64,000 bases of DNA from Hypericum androsaemum (taxonomy: Eukaryota; Streptophyta; Magnoliopsida; Malpighiales; Hypericaceae): the NCBI GenBank assembly GCA_963995505.1, contig OZ023194.1, forward strand, positions 12,148,428 through 12,212,427, written 5' to 3'. The notes beneath the pieces are model-generated. The model had not been told where the DNA came from and searched no databases. It saw nothing but the letters and a program-made list of their open reading frames with translations. Below, piece after piece: positions 51,631 to 64,000 of this stretch (position 1 is its first letter; each line of letters starts with the position of its first letter). The translations under genes were made by a program, and so were the position numbers.

Positions 51631-54600
51631 TAGTTTTAGAGTAAGTATGCTTCTAAAAGATTTATTCTATTATCTCTTAACTAATTTGCCAGTTCCCGTT
51701 TCAAATTACTGAATCGTTATGTAACAGGTTTCATGTGTTCTTGACTCATTATGAGTGACTTTGCTGGAACTCGCCATGTGTTTAATTGATCTTTTTTAAA
51801 CTTCTGATGAAGATATATCATTCCATTCACAAGGGTGATTGATTGTCATTCACGCTGCTACTAGCCATTATTTTAGCAACCCCATCAACCGATTAACTTC
51901 CCTTGCCGTTCTGTGCCTGCATCTGAAGCATAACTGCGACGTGAAGATACATTTTAGAACAAACAGGTATTGACATTTTATGTACTTTATGTGTTTTACA
52001 TCGTTGTAACGAAATCAATGACATAGACGTCTAAATTTATCAGTTATTAATTTGGGGATCTATCTGATTTCAAGAAATCTTCCCTGCTCCTAGTTGATTG
52101 TGTTGAACCCATCTAAATCTGCATATTGCTGTCAAATACAATTTGCTTCCTACTTCTGTCTGGTTCACTATTTTACCAAACCTCGTCATTTTGGTAATTG
52201 ATGACCACTGAATGATACTTGAAACCTGAATGTGGACTTAGTTAGGATAACCGAAGAGGAATGAACATATCTTAATGATAAATAGGATTGGAGAATATTC
52301 CAGTAGAAACTTTACATGGTACGTGGAAACGATATCTTAGTTCGAAGCGTTCCATCTCACCGTTTTTAGGGTGATTCCATCTCACCGTTTTGTCACGTTA
52401 ATCAACTAGCATTTCGATTTGGACTATTGTTCTTTTGGCATTCATGTGTAGGAACTCCATGGTAGGACGCAGGTTCTCCGCTATTTATTAATATTCTAAG
52501 TAACAACTAAAAAGGAACATTTAACTAGGGCAGAGGTGTGCACTGCTTAGATGCCTCTAATCAGTGGTGCATTTAGTCCCTGTTTTACCTATAAAGGGGA
52601 AAAAGAAAGAAAGCACCCAAGGAAGTAGTTCCTACATTCAAAAAATTGATTAGATTTTTGGGCTTATTATAGTTTAATAATCCATGCACGCTATCCATTT
52701 AGCCTTATTTCCCGTTTGCAATAGTTAACTGTGGCTCACTTGCAGGTGAGATTTGAGAAGCTCCAAAATATTGCCGACAAGGTCCATTCCTTCAGGTGCT
52801 AAGAAGCAGGACACTAATTCAAATGTATTTTATCCGGTGGACGGTAATTGGTACGTATGATATTTCCGCAGGCGATTCGTGTGCATATTTTTCGTATCCA
52901 TAGATGAATTAGGAACAAATTGGTGGAATGACGGCTCTTTGTGCAATTATATCGCTTTGCTTTACCCTAAAGCAGTTGTTGTCTCCCCAGTTGTTTTCCT
53001 TTTGCAACTCTGCAACTTTTTGGTTGTTTTTGGGTTACAGTACACATTTGCAAAACCAAAGACACGAAGAATCGATTGGGGATAGGAAAGGTGTTGTGAG
53101 AAATTTACAGATTGATAAAACTAATTGTTTCTTGTTTCTGGAGAGAATCTAGTTGGTTCAAATTCTTAGATTTTAAGACATAGCTTGAAGTTTACCATTT
53201 CCTATATTCGAGTCTGAATCAACTTAACCTCAGTGTCTTTGGCATGGGGTGGCCATCAAGTAAGTGGATGGAAGATTATTTTGGTTTATACAATTTGGTA
53301 ACAGGACAACCAATAAGCCGATTATCTCGTGTTTGAGCCGTATAAGATCTTTAAAAGATGGCAAAAATTTTTTTTTTTCAAAGACTCTGACTCGAGATCT
53401 TTTAATCAGTGAAATTGTTTGCTTGCTCCAAGAAGCGGTCTGCTTTTTGCATAATGGAATTTTACCCATTTTTCTTTAGGTCCATCTTTTCAAGATTCAA
53501 AATCAGCATTAAATTTGTATCTATTTCGATGTTTATACTAAAATGTCAAAATTTATCGATCAATTTGACGGTTAGTTTAACGTCACAATTAATCAATTCG
53601 ACGCAACATTTTGTGTTGCGAAAATGCAAGTCACTGATTCATGTAAGGTAACGGAAAAATGGTTGCCAAAGTATCTGCGCCATAATGTGACTTCTAAAAT
53701 TTTCCACATTTTCGAAGTTTTTAGTAACTTCGTGAATCTTTTAAATAACTACAACATTTGTGTTTTAGCATGCAAATATTTAAAATTTCGACGTTTATTA
53801 TTTAACGTCAATAATACTTTGGTCCAGCTTTAAAGTACGAAATCGGCGTTAAGTTTGTATCTATTTGATGTTTATACAAACAACTTGAGATTTATCGATC
53901 AATTTCCACGTGTTGCAATAAATCTAGCCAACGCGAAAAGTCGATTTATTATTTAGCATGTTTTCTCTTTTTAAACGTTGAAAAAAGTCGATTTTCTTTT
54001 TGTAAAATTAAAACCGCAATCAATAGAAAGCTCAAAATGGAATACTGAGAAAATGCAAATCATTTATTCCTGTAAGGGTAAGGAAATAATGGTTTCCAAT
54101 GGATTTCCCATGATGTGAATTCATTTAAGTTTTTTCCACAACAGCTATTCAATGGCTAAAAAAAGGAAAAAAAATCCAGAGTGCTTATTATTCCATCCTA
54201 ATATAGGACAATAGTCTTTTGGTGTATGGTTATAAATATGTTACCCTCTCTTTGTTCCAATCAAGACAATATTGTCAATGGCAAATTGAGAGAGTTCAAT
54301 CCAATTACCGTAGGTATGCATCTCTTTGTACAGCTCTGTAGATTTGTACTTTGGTTCTCCATGTTTCTATCCATTTTATTATCATGAATGCTCTTTTTCT
54401 TCGAAATTAGTCGGTGATGAAGTTATTCTAGTTTAATCAAATGCTTTAAGTTACATTTTTTGAATGTAAATATTTGTTGTGAGAATTTTGTCATCTTGCA
54501 AAAATTATACTCAACTCGAATCTAGATTAATCGACTCAGTAGTTGTAAAAATATATCGAAATTCGAGCCTAATATGACCATAATCATGAATGATTTTTTA

Positions 54601-57177
54601 TTTCAAGTTCCCTAATTAAATCAATATAGTTATTAGTTCTTTCTAAAGCCCACATTTATTATTTAATGCAAATGCTACTGGTCATCATGAGCTTGATTTT
54701 GTTCCCATACCCTTCTCCTCCCGTTATCACCCGACCAACCCTCGAGTGACACTTATAGTTCTAGCTAGACAACAAATTCTTCCTTGCAATTTTACATTTT
54801 GTATGGAAAAATCGCATCCCATGATCCCATATCTATTTTTATTATTATTAGTGAACACATATTAGATCAATTAACTCACATTTAAATTGAGTAAGACTTT
54901 TAAGTAACAAATTTCTACAAATAAATATTTAACAACACTCGTTGTATTTTTTTCGAAGGTTAACAACATCGTTGTAGATAAGTCCACATTTACAAACTCC
55001 AACTATTGTCCAATATTTTGTTCTAGAAAAAAACTCTTGTCAAATCTTTTTGCAGGCTAAGAAGAAGTTGGGCTCTATCAGCGACCCAAACCTTATTTGG
55101 GTCGGTTGGGCTTTTTGAACCAGCACTCGATAGTGGGCACGATTCTTTTATTTATTTTTTGTTGGAAATTTTATCATTTTATCTTTCCCTTCGCTATTCA
55201 TTTCTGTATTTCTACAAATTACATTTAAATGATGAGAAATTGTATCACTTTTTGTGATTATTACTACGATTTTGTATCATTTTCTAACACTTTACACCAA
55301 TCACTAACTTAAACGAAGGTTTTATAATACGTATAAAAATTAATGTTTTATAATACTTATAAAAAACCAATGTTTTATAATAATTAATAACTAGCCTACG
55401 TGATTTCTTTTTACATTTTGGTTCAAAAGTTTTGAAATGTGATACAACTTGATATAAAAATATGGGATAATAACTTGGACTATTTGTTTAAGTAAAATCT
55501 TCTCACAACTAAAATTTAAACTCTAATCATTTCAAGCTAAATCTCAATTTCTTATTTTTTCCGTTGGAGCAAATATTTATTGATCCGAGGCTTGATCTTT
55601 CCGTGGGCACTTGCTTAAGTTTTTTTTCCAAAATAAACTAGTATCTGAACATTTGAATGTTGACTCAAGCAACTCCAATGTTAAAATTTGAGCTATATAG
55701 AATATTTGGATGTTAAAATTTTTTTCTCAATAAATATTTCTCACTGCTGCATACTAAATTCCAAATCAAACTTAAAATATTTAGATCAAGTTATAACAAT
55801 TCTCCTATTAGTTTGTCTTATTGTTTTTCATCGGTCATATTTTGTAAAAATGGTAAAAAATTAAAACTGCATTCCAAAATCAAGACTTCTTATTTACATC
55901 CCAAGGATTATAGCCTATTAATAGACATGGCGCACGGACAATAAATTAAATTTTTTCGTATTAGTAAAGTAGTTGGGTCTCTTACAAAGTCAAACCTTAT
56001 ATTAATTACCATTGAATTCCCACCTTCTTCTTAGAAAAAAAAACATTTAATTCCCACCCATAAATGAGAATCTCAGCCCTACTGACCTTCCTAGACGTAT
56101 AATAAAAGTACCGAAAAAAACCCACAAATGAAAAAAGAAAAACCATAAAAAATGCAGAAAATATGTCACTTTCTAATGTAAAAGGGATAATAGCAAAGGA
56201 TAGGAGGATGGAGGATGGAGGATGGAGGGTAGAGGGTGGAGGAACTCACGCAACCAACCTCTTTACCTCATGAGTTAACACGTGCGACGTACCAGAACTT
56301 CACACGCCCCGATACTGGTACCCCTAAGGTACCGGATTCGCACGTGCGAAGCTAAAAGTAAGGAGGATAACGAGTTGCTATAATTTTAAAATCCATTTAG
56401 TAGTTGTGTTTTGCAATTTGACATACTTGTGGTTTTAAAATTCTCTTATTAACTAAAAATCAAAGTGATATACTCTAATCTCACTTACTCGATATCTCAT
56501 TTGTCATGTCACATTATTAATTTTATTTGTATGTCTTGTCATATTGTAACCACGAGTCATATAGCTGACTCTCGCTACAGATACTGATTGCAAGCCACGT
56601 GGATTTAGTGATGTGACATAACACACTAATAAAATAATAGAGTTAGAAAATAACTTAAGTAATTAGAATTAATGATTGTCAGTCAAGTAACACCAGGGAG
56701 AAAATTCTTGTTTTCTTAATTTTATTACGAATAAAATTTAAATTAATCTTTTTTTAGGGGAAAACAACTCACACTGGGATTATATTATTAAGTAGGAAAA
56801 TCACTTTACAAGAGGATGAAACGAAAATAGGAAAGTGGTTATAAAATAGGAAACGAAAATAGGAAAGTGGTTATAAAAACAACTCCTGCTTTTAAAAGTA
56901 GCGCCTTTTAAAGTTGAAAAACAAATGACGACTTGAAAATTGAAATCTGAATTTTCTCTTTTCCACAAAAAAGGGCAGAGCCAGAGAGAAATAAATAAAT
57001 AAATATTTGGGAGACCGTCTTCCCGTCGTTTAAAACATTTCCTCGCGAATCTGGTCCAGGGGGAGGAGAAAGAGAGAAACAATAATATAAAAAGGGAGGA
57101 ATTAAAGACACTTTTTTGATCTGCTGTAGAGAGAGAAAATCTAGAGAGAGAGAGAGGGGGGGAGGGGCACTTCACAG
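51631..57177. other. GTG 3' region and intergenic, no gene seen
   Basis: The first several hundred bases are likely GTG 3' UTR; GTAAGT at 51641 and AACAG at 51962-51966 could bound a 3' UTR intron, but this is speculative. Beyond about 52.9 kb the sequence is AT-rich. A diverged duplication lies at about 53.5-54.15 kb, and a GGAGGATGGAGGATGGAGG run at about 56203-56243. Short ORFs show no homology I can recognise. Confidence 0.45.
53495..54150. repeat. Diverged local duplication
   Basis: Segments AGTTTGTATCTATTT.GATGTTTATAC and GAGAAAATGCAA...CTGTAAGG.TAAGGAAA (about 53840 and 54045) are diverged copies of similar segments at about 53500 and 53620. Order is kept, so an old duplication followed by divergence is likely. 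Confidence 0.5.
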
Positions 57178-57185
57178 TATAAATA
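57178..57185 (+). promoter_or_regulatory. TATA box of the AIPP2-like gene
   Basis: TATAAATA, bordered by GA-rich sequence, 622 bp before the first coding ATG. It would place the transcription start near 57210, within or after the GA microsatellite, leaving a long 5' UTR. Confidence 0.6.
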
Positions 57186-57191
57186 GTATCC

Positions 57192-57193
<2 letters not shown>

Positions 57194-57224
<31 letters not shown>
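57194..57224. repeat. (GA)n microsatellite near the transcription start
   Basis: About 15 GA dinucleotides right after the TATA box, with further GA-rich tracts at 57128-57165. GA/CT tracts near the start are frequent in plant promoters. Confidence 0.9.
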
Positions 57225-57227
<3 letters not shown>

Positions 57228-57807
57228 GGGGAAGGAAATAGGGAGCGAGGAGGCAAATTATAAAGCCCTAAGCGAGGGTATAGGATTGTGGATTTTCTCC
57301 TTTAGATCAGTTTGGGACGCGAATTAGGTAGTTAGAGAGATAGAGGTTGAAATAACCGTCGTTTCTACGTGTTTTAGGGGTTTTGTGTGCGTTTAATTGG
57401 ATCCTTCGGAGTGGATGCTTGTTTAATTGGTTCCAAAACCTAGGTGAATCGTTGTGTTTTTTTTTTGGCGCGGGAGAGGTTGGATTTTGGAGGTTTAATG
57501 GAAGGAAATTAGGGTCTGTATATGTAGTTTGGAGTTTGTTTAGTTGGATTTTGCTGTTGTTGTTGTTGTTGCGGGTGGTGGAAGGTTATGAGCTGCTCAA
57601 TGCCAAGGTGACGCCTAGCTAGGTTGGTTCGTGTGCTTGTTTTAGCTGCGTCGGATTGGCGAGGAAGTTTGTTAGTTGACGTTTTCGTAGTTGATTTTGG
57701 ATATTGAATGGTTTTGGATGTGTCTGTGTCATGGATTGACGTTTTTCTGATTGGAGGTTTATTGATGTGTTCTAGATTGTTCCAGTGTTGCAAGGGGATT
57801 TGTCTAG

Positions 57808-60800
57808 ATGCAAGGGCCACCGGACGAAACTGATCAGGGTTCTGGGAAGAATATGGTGAGAAAAAGGGTAACTTTTGCATTTTGTTTTGTGCTGCTTACG
57901 ACGTGGTAACTTGGTAGTAGCAGTGATTTAGATGGAGAGATGAAGTTCATGAGTTGAATGTGGTTCATCATTTATTAGGTTGCTATTGTTTGCATTTTTT
58001 TGTGCTACATTTTTGTATATGTATGCTATGTTGGTATTTTTTAACCCAACCTTACATGTGTATGCCTAGGGTGGGGTTTTGATGGGATGTAAAGGTCGCT
58101 TTTGGGGATCCTTTTGGCTGTTTGATTTCACATCATATCAACTCTTTGCGGATTGGATAAGCTTGTATGTTGATCAATGTTGCAGAGGGGGAGGATTATC
58201 TAAAACTACTCTGTCCTTATGGTGGTTTTGTCTTGAGATGGTAAAATCTTTTGGTGTAAGAAAGAGGAATGATGTGCTCTAAAAGTGAACCTAGATCAGA
58301 GCATCATAATACCAATGTTTCTTAGTTGATCACCTTGCCATTGACTTGATTGGCATACAAAATAGCTTGAAGTTTTGCTCTACGCACAAACTTAAAGAAC
58401 TCCAGATCGTGAAATCTACCATTTGCATGATGTGCCAAACTGATGGCTAACTCAAACGACATATGAAAGATCTTTTTAAATTCACTAGTTACTCGTGTGC
58501 CTGCTAAAGGATTCCTTTGGAACTGCCAATGTGATACAGTGATAGTAATAAGATAATGCCAAACTGATAGCTGACCTACCAATTAGCATGACTCACAGAC
58601 AACAGCTAGTTGAAGGATTCATTGCTGTTGTCCTTTAAACCATAGAGCAGTTCATAGAAATTGGTTTATGAATCTCTGCCATGTTGAACAGAATGCTATG
58701 TTAAGATTCTTGGTTAGTGCAATCAACCATCCTGTTGAAGATAATTTTGAGTAAATAAGAAGTATGAAAGCCAAATCATGATTTACTTAATTTAATGGTC
58801 AACCAAGAGTAGGATGCATTCCTGAAGCAGATTGTCAATCTTTGTCGCTATCTGATAATTATTTTTTACTTGAGTCACCTGTGTGCATATGGTATATGTT
58901 TAATCTTCTCTCACTATCTGCATTTGTGGCTGAAGTATGTTTTTTCCCAGCTGTAGTTCAATTTTGGCAGCTTCAATACCGGCCTTAATTATGTAAATTT
59001 CCTGATTTTTAATCGTTTTAAACAATTGACGAACACGTAAAATCTTTACTTGTGATGGTCGTGTAAGGCAATTGGTTGCGTTTGTTATATCATGTCGTAG
59101 TGTGTGTGTCAAATCATCCATTAATATCTTGTGCTAGTGGCAAATGGCAACCACTGCATTGTGTCTCCATCTTGGCACTTCCATCTCCAGGCGCTTACAA
59201 CTGAGTTCTTAGATGTGATGGGGACCATGAGAATATTTTATTACTTTGAAAATTGTTCTTGTCATACAAAATGCTTCTTTTCTGCATTGCTACTATTTTA
59301 GTATTAGGTGTATTGTCTTTATTCCTACAGATGGAAGTAGTATGGGTTTTTAAAGTGGAGTATTGCTACTAGTTGACTGCGTTATCAGTTACATTTATTT
59401 CATGTCTGTTGCATTCATCTCTTACACTCTTACCTTCGTTGACCAGATACCTTTGGGAGTTGACAAGAGATCAGGGAAACGATCCATGAGACACAAAGTC
59501 AGCTCAGTTGCAGAGTTTGGCACATGTAATGTGTGCTCCGCTCCTTGTTCATCTTGCATGCATCTTAAATTAGCACGTATGGGGACCAAAGACGGCGAAA
59601 TGTCTGATGAAACCTGTCATTTGCCTGCAACAAGTCAGAATTCTATAAATGATAATCCACAGTGTGTGGATAGTGAAACAAGTAATTTGCTTAGCGTCAA
59701 TTCAAATCATGATACCTTGTGTGAGAATGCTGAAAGCAAAGTAGATATAAGATCCTCTGAAGTAGCTGATGCCTCAACCAAGTTCAAGATGCTCCCAAAG
59801 ATAATGCCTGAAGTAATTGTTGGGGGTGATCAGATTTGTCCAGAATTGCGACATTCATTGGAGCAGAGATCCTTTTCCGACAAGCCTGAGGATTCTAAGG
59901 CGATAGAAGGCCTTGATGATAATATTTCCTGTGTTAGTAGAGCTAATGAGGGTAGTACAGTGGTCAGCTACAGTCGTAAGAATGCAGACAAGAAGAATCT
60001 GTTGCACATCTCAGATACAGGATGTGGTGAGGCTGCATCTGATGCTGTTAATCAAGAGAAGTCTGCAAATCGAAATATGGACTGTTCTACAAGTGCAAAA
60101 AGTATAGTTGATAATGGCGCTGGCACTATGTGTGTAAAGTTGGAAGCAGAAGACAAAGTTAGTGGAGACCAGCCAGCTGAAGTTCTTGATTGCTTGGAAA
60201 ACGTTGGAGAAGAAAAGAAGTCCAATGAGTTGCCCAATATACAGGAGCCTGCTTTGCAGTCTGTGCCTGAGAATGACAGTGATGAATCAGAAATTATGGA
60301 ACATGATGTAAGCTTCTTGTTGTGTGGTTCTTTGCTAACAAGTACTACTCATGGTTGTCAACCAGGCTTTTGCTCTCATTCTATTTGATTTTTGGCATTC
60401 TTTCTGAAACTCTTCTTCTGGCATTTTATTGGTAGTTCAAGGCACTCAGATTTTTCAGATGTTTACTTTCAATTTAAAAAAAAATTATTAGAAAGTCCAA
60501 TACTTTTGGATGTTGAGGAAACAGTTGGTTTCCGGCTACAGTGAGGCCTTCAGGCATTTAAGAGCCTTGACAGTTGAAGTCCCCTACATTTTATTTGAAC
60601 AGTTGGCATTTTGCCTACTTCTTTACTCTCTCCCTTGTCTTTGGGTTTTTGGTCAAGTTTTCTTTTGCCATTCCCTATTCGTGACTGTTAATCATGGCTT
60701 TGTTTTTTGTATAACTTCTGGATTTCTGTCTTTTATTTTGTTAATAATGATATTTACAACGTTCTTTTCTTTTTTGTACTGTTTTCTTTCTGAATTGAGC

Positions 60801-63775
60801 TCTAATCTCCTTTGTCTAGTTTTCGTGCTCTCATTATTTTTTCATTTGCTTGAAACAGGTGAAAGTGTGTGACATTTGTGGGGATGCAGGTCGAGAGGAC
60901 TTGCTTGCTGTGTGCAGTCGGTGCACTGATGGTGCAGAACATACGTGAGTTTATTTAACTTGTTTTGGTGGGACATTCCAATTTTCACTTGCACGGAAGT
61001 TTTTAAAAATTGAATGTGAACCGTGGTTTGTTTTATTATTTAGCTATTGTATGAGAGAAAGGCTTCAGAAGTTACCTGAAGGTGATTGGCTATGTGAAGA
61101 ATGCAAGCAGACTGTGGAACTTGCAAGCCGGAAGCAAGGTCCAAACATTTTTCCTTCCAAATATGGTTGAGAAAAGGTTTAGCATTCTGTGTTAGAACAC
61201 TTCAACCTGATTTTCTTGTATTCAATTTTGATGCTTCAGATGTTGTGGAGAAAACAGTAAGAAAGGAAAAGTTTCAAAGCTCTGGAAAGAGACATGCTGA
61301 AACCACAGCGATCGTCTCATCTTCCAAAAGACAGGCTATTGAAACAAGTTCTGGGTCCCCCAGGTTGTCTGGCTCAGGTAGGACACCAGTGCTAGCCAGA
61401 GAAAGCTCATTCAAGAGCTTGGACAAGGGGAAAATCAGGTCTGCTCATCAGTCTTCTTTAGGCGTTCAGTCTGGTGCAGATCTTCTTGAAATGGCACGCA
61501 CTTCTGCAGGATCACGGCTTCAAAACCAGAGGGGTGAGAAAGTGATTTTAAGGGTTTGCTCTATTTATGGTATTGGCTTAGGTTCTATTCAGACTGGATA
61601 GGGATCAGCAAGAGGCTTGCACATCCGTTTCAGATGTGGTAGTTCTCTATGGATGACCCAAATCTTCATTTCTATAAGTGGTTGTCTAAATGACGTAACA
61701 TCATTTCTTTGGATTTTGCATTGGACTGAAAGTCATTAATATGGTTTCACCTATTAAGTCAGTGGAGGTATAGTTTCTAATTAAGTTTATGCTTTCTTCA
61801 GAGGTCAATCTGTCTCTCTAATTAAGTTGTTATGCTTTCTTCCTTCTCCAGGTGTTTTATTAAAGTCCAGTTCATTTAGTTCTCAAGTTTCAAAACCAAA
61901 GGCGGGGATTGCGGATGATGTTCCTAAAAAAATCGGGGGTTCTAGAGAAAGTTCTTCTCTTGAAATGAAGGAGGAGCCTTCCAAAGTGTTGAACAAATCG
62001 ATGTCATTCAAATCGGTGAACTCGGGACGTTCCAGTGCTTCCGAGCCGAAGGTTAAGATGCTTCCGATGCAAATTTCACTTGCCCCTGAGAAAAAAGGGT
62101 TGAAACCAATTGTGGAAAGGAATGCATTTGACAGAAAGAGCTTGTCAAGGATAGATCGTCCACAAGGCATTTCCATTGCAAAAGTTGATCAAAAGCTCAC
62201 ACCACGTGTCGATGCTGGCATGAGATCATCTATGAGCACCAGCAAGGAAATGAAGGTCTCCCATGTAGGTGGAAAAGGAGGTAACTTATCAAGATCAAAC
62301 AGTTCTGTTTATCGGAAAGGCACAGAGCTTCAAGTTATGTCTGGTATGATTTTCTAGCCCTCTAGGATATAAACCAATTATAGTTGTTTCTTCAGATTTC
62401 TGTGTTATTTACTGTTGACTGACAATGTTATGTTTGTCTGCTACTGCCAGCCCGTGCTTCATCTGGAAATGACATCAGTGCTTCTATTGACTCAAGAACA
62501 TACCAAGTCAGCCCAAAGGATGAACCATCATCAAGTCCTTCCTGCAATCCAGGTAGATCATTAAGTAATGATAATGAAAGTCTCTCAGTGTGCTCGCCTA
62601 GGCCACGGGATCCATTACTCAAGGGAGAGAAGGCTAAGGAAAGTTCTGGTAGCCGTCTGAAACCCAGTGGTGTAATAAGCCCTAGAATTGTGCCATGTAA
62701 AAAATGCAAAGAAGTTGGCCATGCTGCAGAACTTTGCCCAAAAAGAGGTCTAGGGGAGATGAGTGGCAATAAACTGAAAGCTGCTATTGAGGCTGCCATG
62801 CTTAAAAAGCCTGGAATCTACAGGAAGAAATGCAAAAGTGAACAACCTGATGGTCTTTCTTCATCAAATGTGGACGGGAGTGTTAGCTTAGCTAAAGATC
62901 GGTTTCCAGCATTGAGTGAGATCAAGGAGTTAAGCTCTGATGAAGACAAAACAGAGGGACAAGCAAATCTTCGAATACCAGTCTCTGAATCTGGCAAACA
63001 AAGCAGTACTTGTAATTTGAAGCATCTTCGTGGGAGTGCTGTTGATTCCAGCCTTCCTGTCAAAGTGGAAGATTCAGATTCTGCTGTCCAGTCTGTTGGA
63101 ATGTCGAATCTTGCAGCAGTATCACCATTCCTCACAACACAGACATTGGCCATCCCGGAGCACGAATATATTTGGCAGTATGAGTTCCTTATTCTGCCGA
63201 GACGTTTCCTTTTTCGTGCATTTTTGTGTTTTGGGCACATTGCTTGTCAGTGCATTTTTCTCTAGCATATCTGCCTGGGTTTGTGATTATTTTTGAGTTC
63301 TTGTAGGGGCGCCTTTGAGGTGTATAGAAGTGGAAGGTATTTGGAGTTGTGTGGTGGAATTCAGGCTCATCTATCAACATGTGCCTCACCCAAAGTTCTT
63401 GAAGTAGTAAAGAAATTTCCACATAAGCTCACTTTGGATGAAGTACCCCGGTCATGCTCATGGCCAAGACAGTTTCATAATGATGGTGCTAAAGAGGACA
63501 ACGTAGCTCTTTTTTTCTTTGCTAAGGATTTTGAAAGGTATTGCTATGATCTGAATGTATGCTACTCCAAGATAAGTGAGAACTCTTTAGTTCAAAGTTT
63601 GTTTGGTGTGATTACTGATCATCAAAAGGGTCTTTTATATTTTGATACAGTTTTGAGAAGCATTACACGGGTTTGCTGGATAACATGATCAGAAAAGACT
63701 TGGCCCTGAAAGGATCTTTTGATGGCGTTGATCTATTAATATTCCCTTCCGCACAGCTTCCAGAGATCTCTCAAC
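57808..63775 (+). CDS. AIPP2: AIPP2-like PHD-finger protein (3' end outside window)
   Basis: Nuclear chromatin protein resembling Arabidopsis AIPP2/PAIPP2, PHD proteins that pair with a BAH-domain partner in transcriptional repression. Exon 1 starts ATG 57808, right after an in-frame TAG, and ends at 57867 or 57855 (two in-frame donors). Others: 59447-60307, 60859-60944, 61044-61138, 61240-61533, 61852-62343, 62451-63177, 63307-63537, 63651-63775; all GT-AG and in phase, about 990 codons so far, then the gene runs on past the edge. With the longer exon 1: conserved GTCNVCSAPCSSCMHL near the N-terminus; PHD finger at about 311-356 (CDICGDAGREDLLAVC...HTYC...WLCEEC, Cys4-His-Cys3); Ser-rich basic middle; CCHC knuckle at 712-725 (CKKCKEVGHAAELC); SPOC-like AIPP2 domain from about 865 (WQGAFEVYRSGRYLELCGGI, HYTGLLDNMIRKDLALKG). 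Exon 9 ends one base into a codon at a GTAAG donor. No frame defects. Confidence 0.92.
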
Positions 63776-64000
63776 GTAAGAATTTGAGGAACTTGCTTTG
63801 TTGCTCCTGCTCCTATCATGATGTAGTCTGTGGGAGGATCTTGACGTCTGTTGATAGTATAATTGGAACTTCCGCTGGAAATCATAGTCCTCTAGGTTAA
63901 TTCAGCTTGGATAATTATGTTGAAAGTTTGAAAATCCATACAATTGATCTCTTTCTGGATTTCCTGCTGTTCTTCTCTGGAAACTAAAGAATCTTTAAAT
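63776..64000 (+). other. Intron of the AIPP2-like gene, running off the window
   Basis: Begins GTAAGAAT after exon 9. The open frame continuing across it is chance read-through; the family would be expected to continue with a conserved Trp-rich segment, which is not present here. Confidence 0.75.

Noticed and set aside
58079..58282. 67-aa ORF between AIPP2-like exons 1 and 2
   Set aside because: The flanking exons join in frame without it, and the peptide has no resemblance to the family.
60510..60872. Hydrophobic 120-aa ORF in an intron of the AIPP2-like gene
   Set aside because: It results from a T-rich intron 3' region; it ends in the next exon out of frame.

Overview
The window is plant nuclear DNA, carried mainly by four protein-coding loci on the + strand in the right half and by a transposon-rich left half. 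Split genes with GT-AG introns, 5' GA microsatellites, a miR396 target site and Ty1/Copia, Mutator-like and probable PIF/Harbinger-like elements all fit a seed plant. The 5' end of the reductase gene is very GC-rich, and the GTG/COLD1 protein resembles the rice form at several stretches (for example SEEKLKARSF and the HPID terminus). That suggests a monocot, probably not a grass; this is inference from recalled sequences.

Layout. 1-13.5 kb: a decayed, intron-containing copy of ORC3 on the - strand, split by an 8.3 kb Ty1/Copia element (Copia-1, 3171-11478, 5-bp target duplication GGAGA). 14.9-16.1 kb: a large foldback element. 17.8-24.4 kb: a second, older Copia (Copia-2, - strand), itself carrying a 388-bp Mutator-type foldback (MULE-D). 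28.1-30.8 kb: a Mutator-type element (MULE-B) with a second one (MULE-A) inserted in its left terminal repeat. Both have 9-bp target duplications, and each carries a GC-rich fragment resembling a ubiquitin-ligase gene. 31.3-32.3 kb: a sister of MULE-B (MULE-C). 32.5-33.5 kb: a TTA-flanked element containing a 165-bp tandem array.

The gene-bearing half holds a growth-regulating factor (GRF) transcription factor gene (34.9-38.2 kb, 4 coding exons, 328 aa), an intronless geranylgeranyl reductase (42.4-43.7 kb, 442 aa), a GTG/COLD1-type membrane protein (45.4-51.6 kb, 13 coding exons, 468 aa), and the 5' part of an AIPP2-like PHD-finger gene (57.8 kb to beyond the right edge). Small inverted-repeat elements and minisatellites lie between them.

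The genes show no sign of acting as a unit; each has its own intergenic space. The most unusual structure is the nested MULE-A/MULE-B pair with its captured E3-ligase fragments. Exon joins below were chosen by reading frame, splice-site dinucleotides and family similarity recalled from memory; no alignment or transcript evidence was available.
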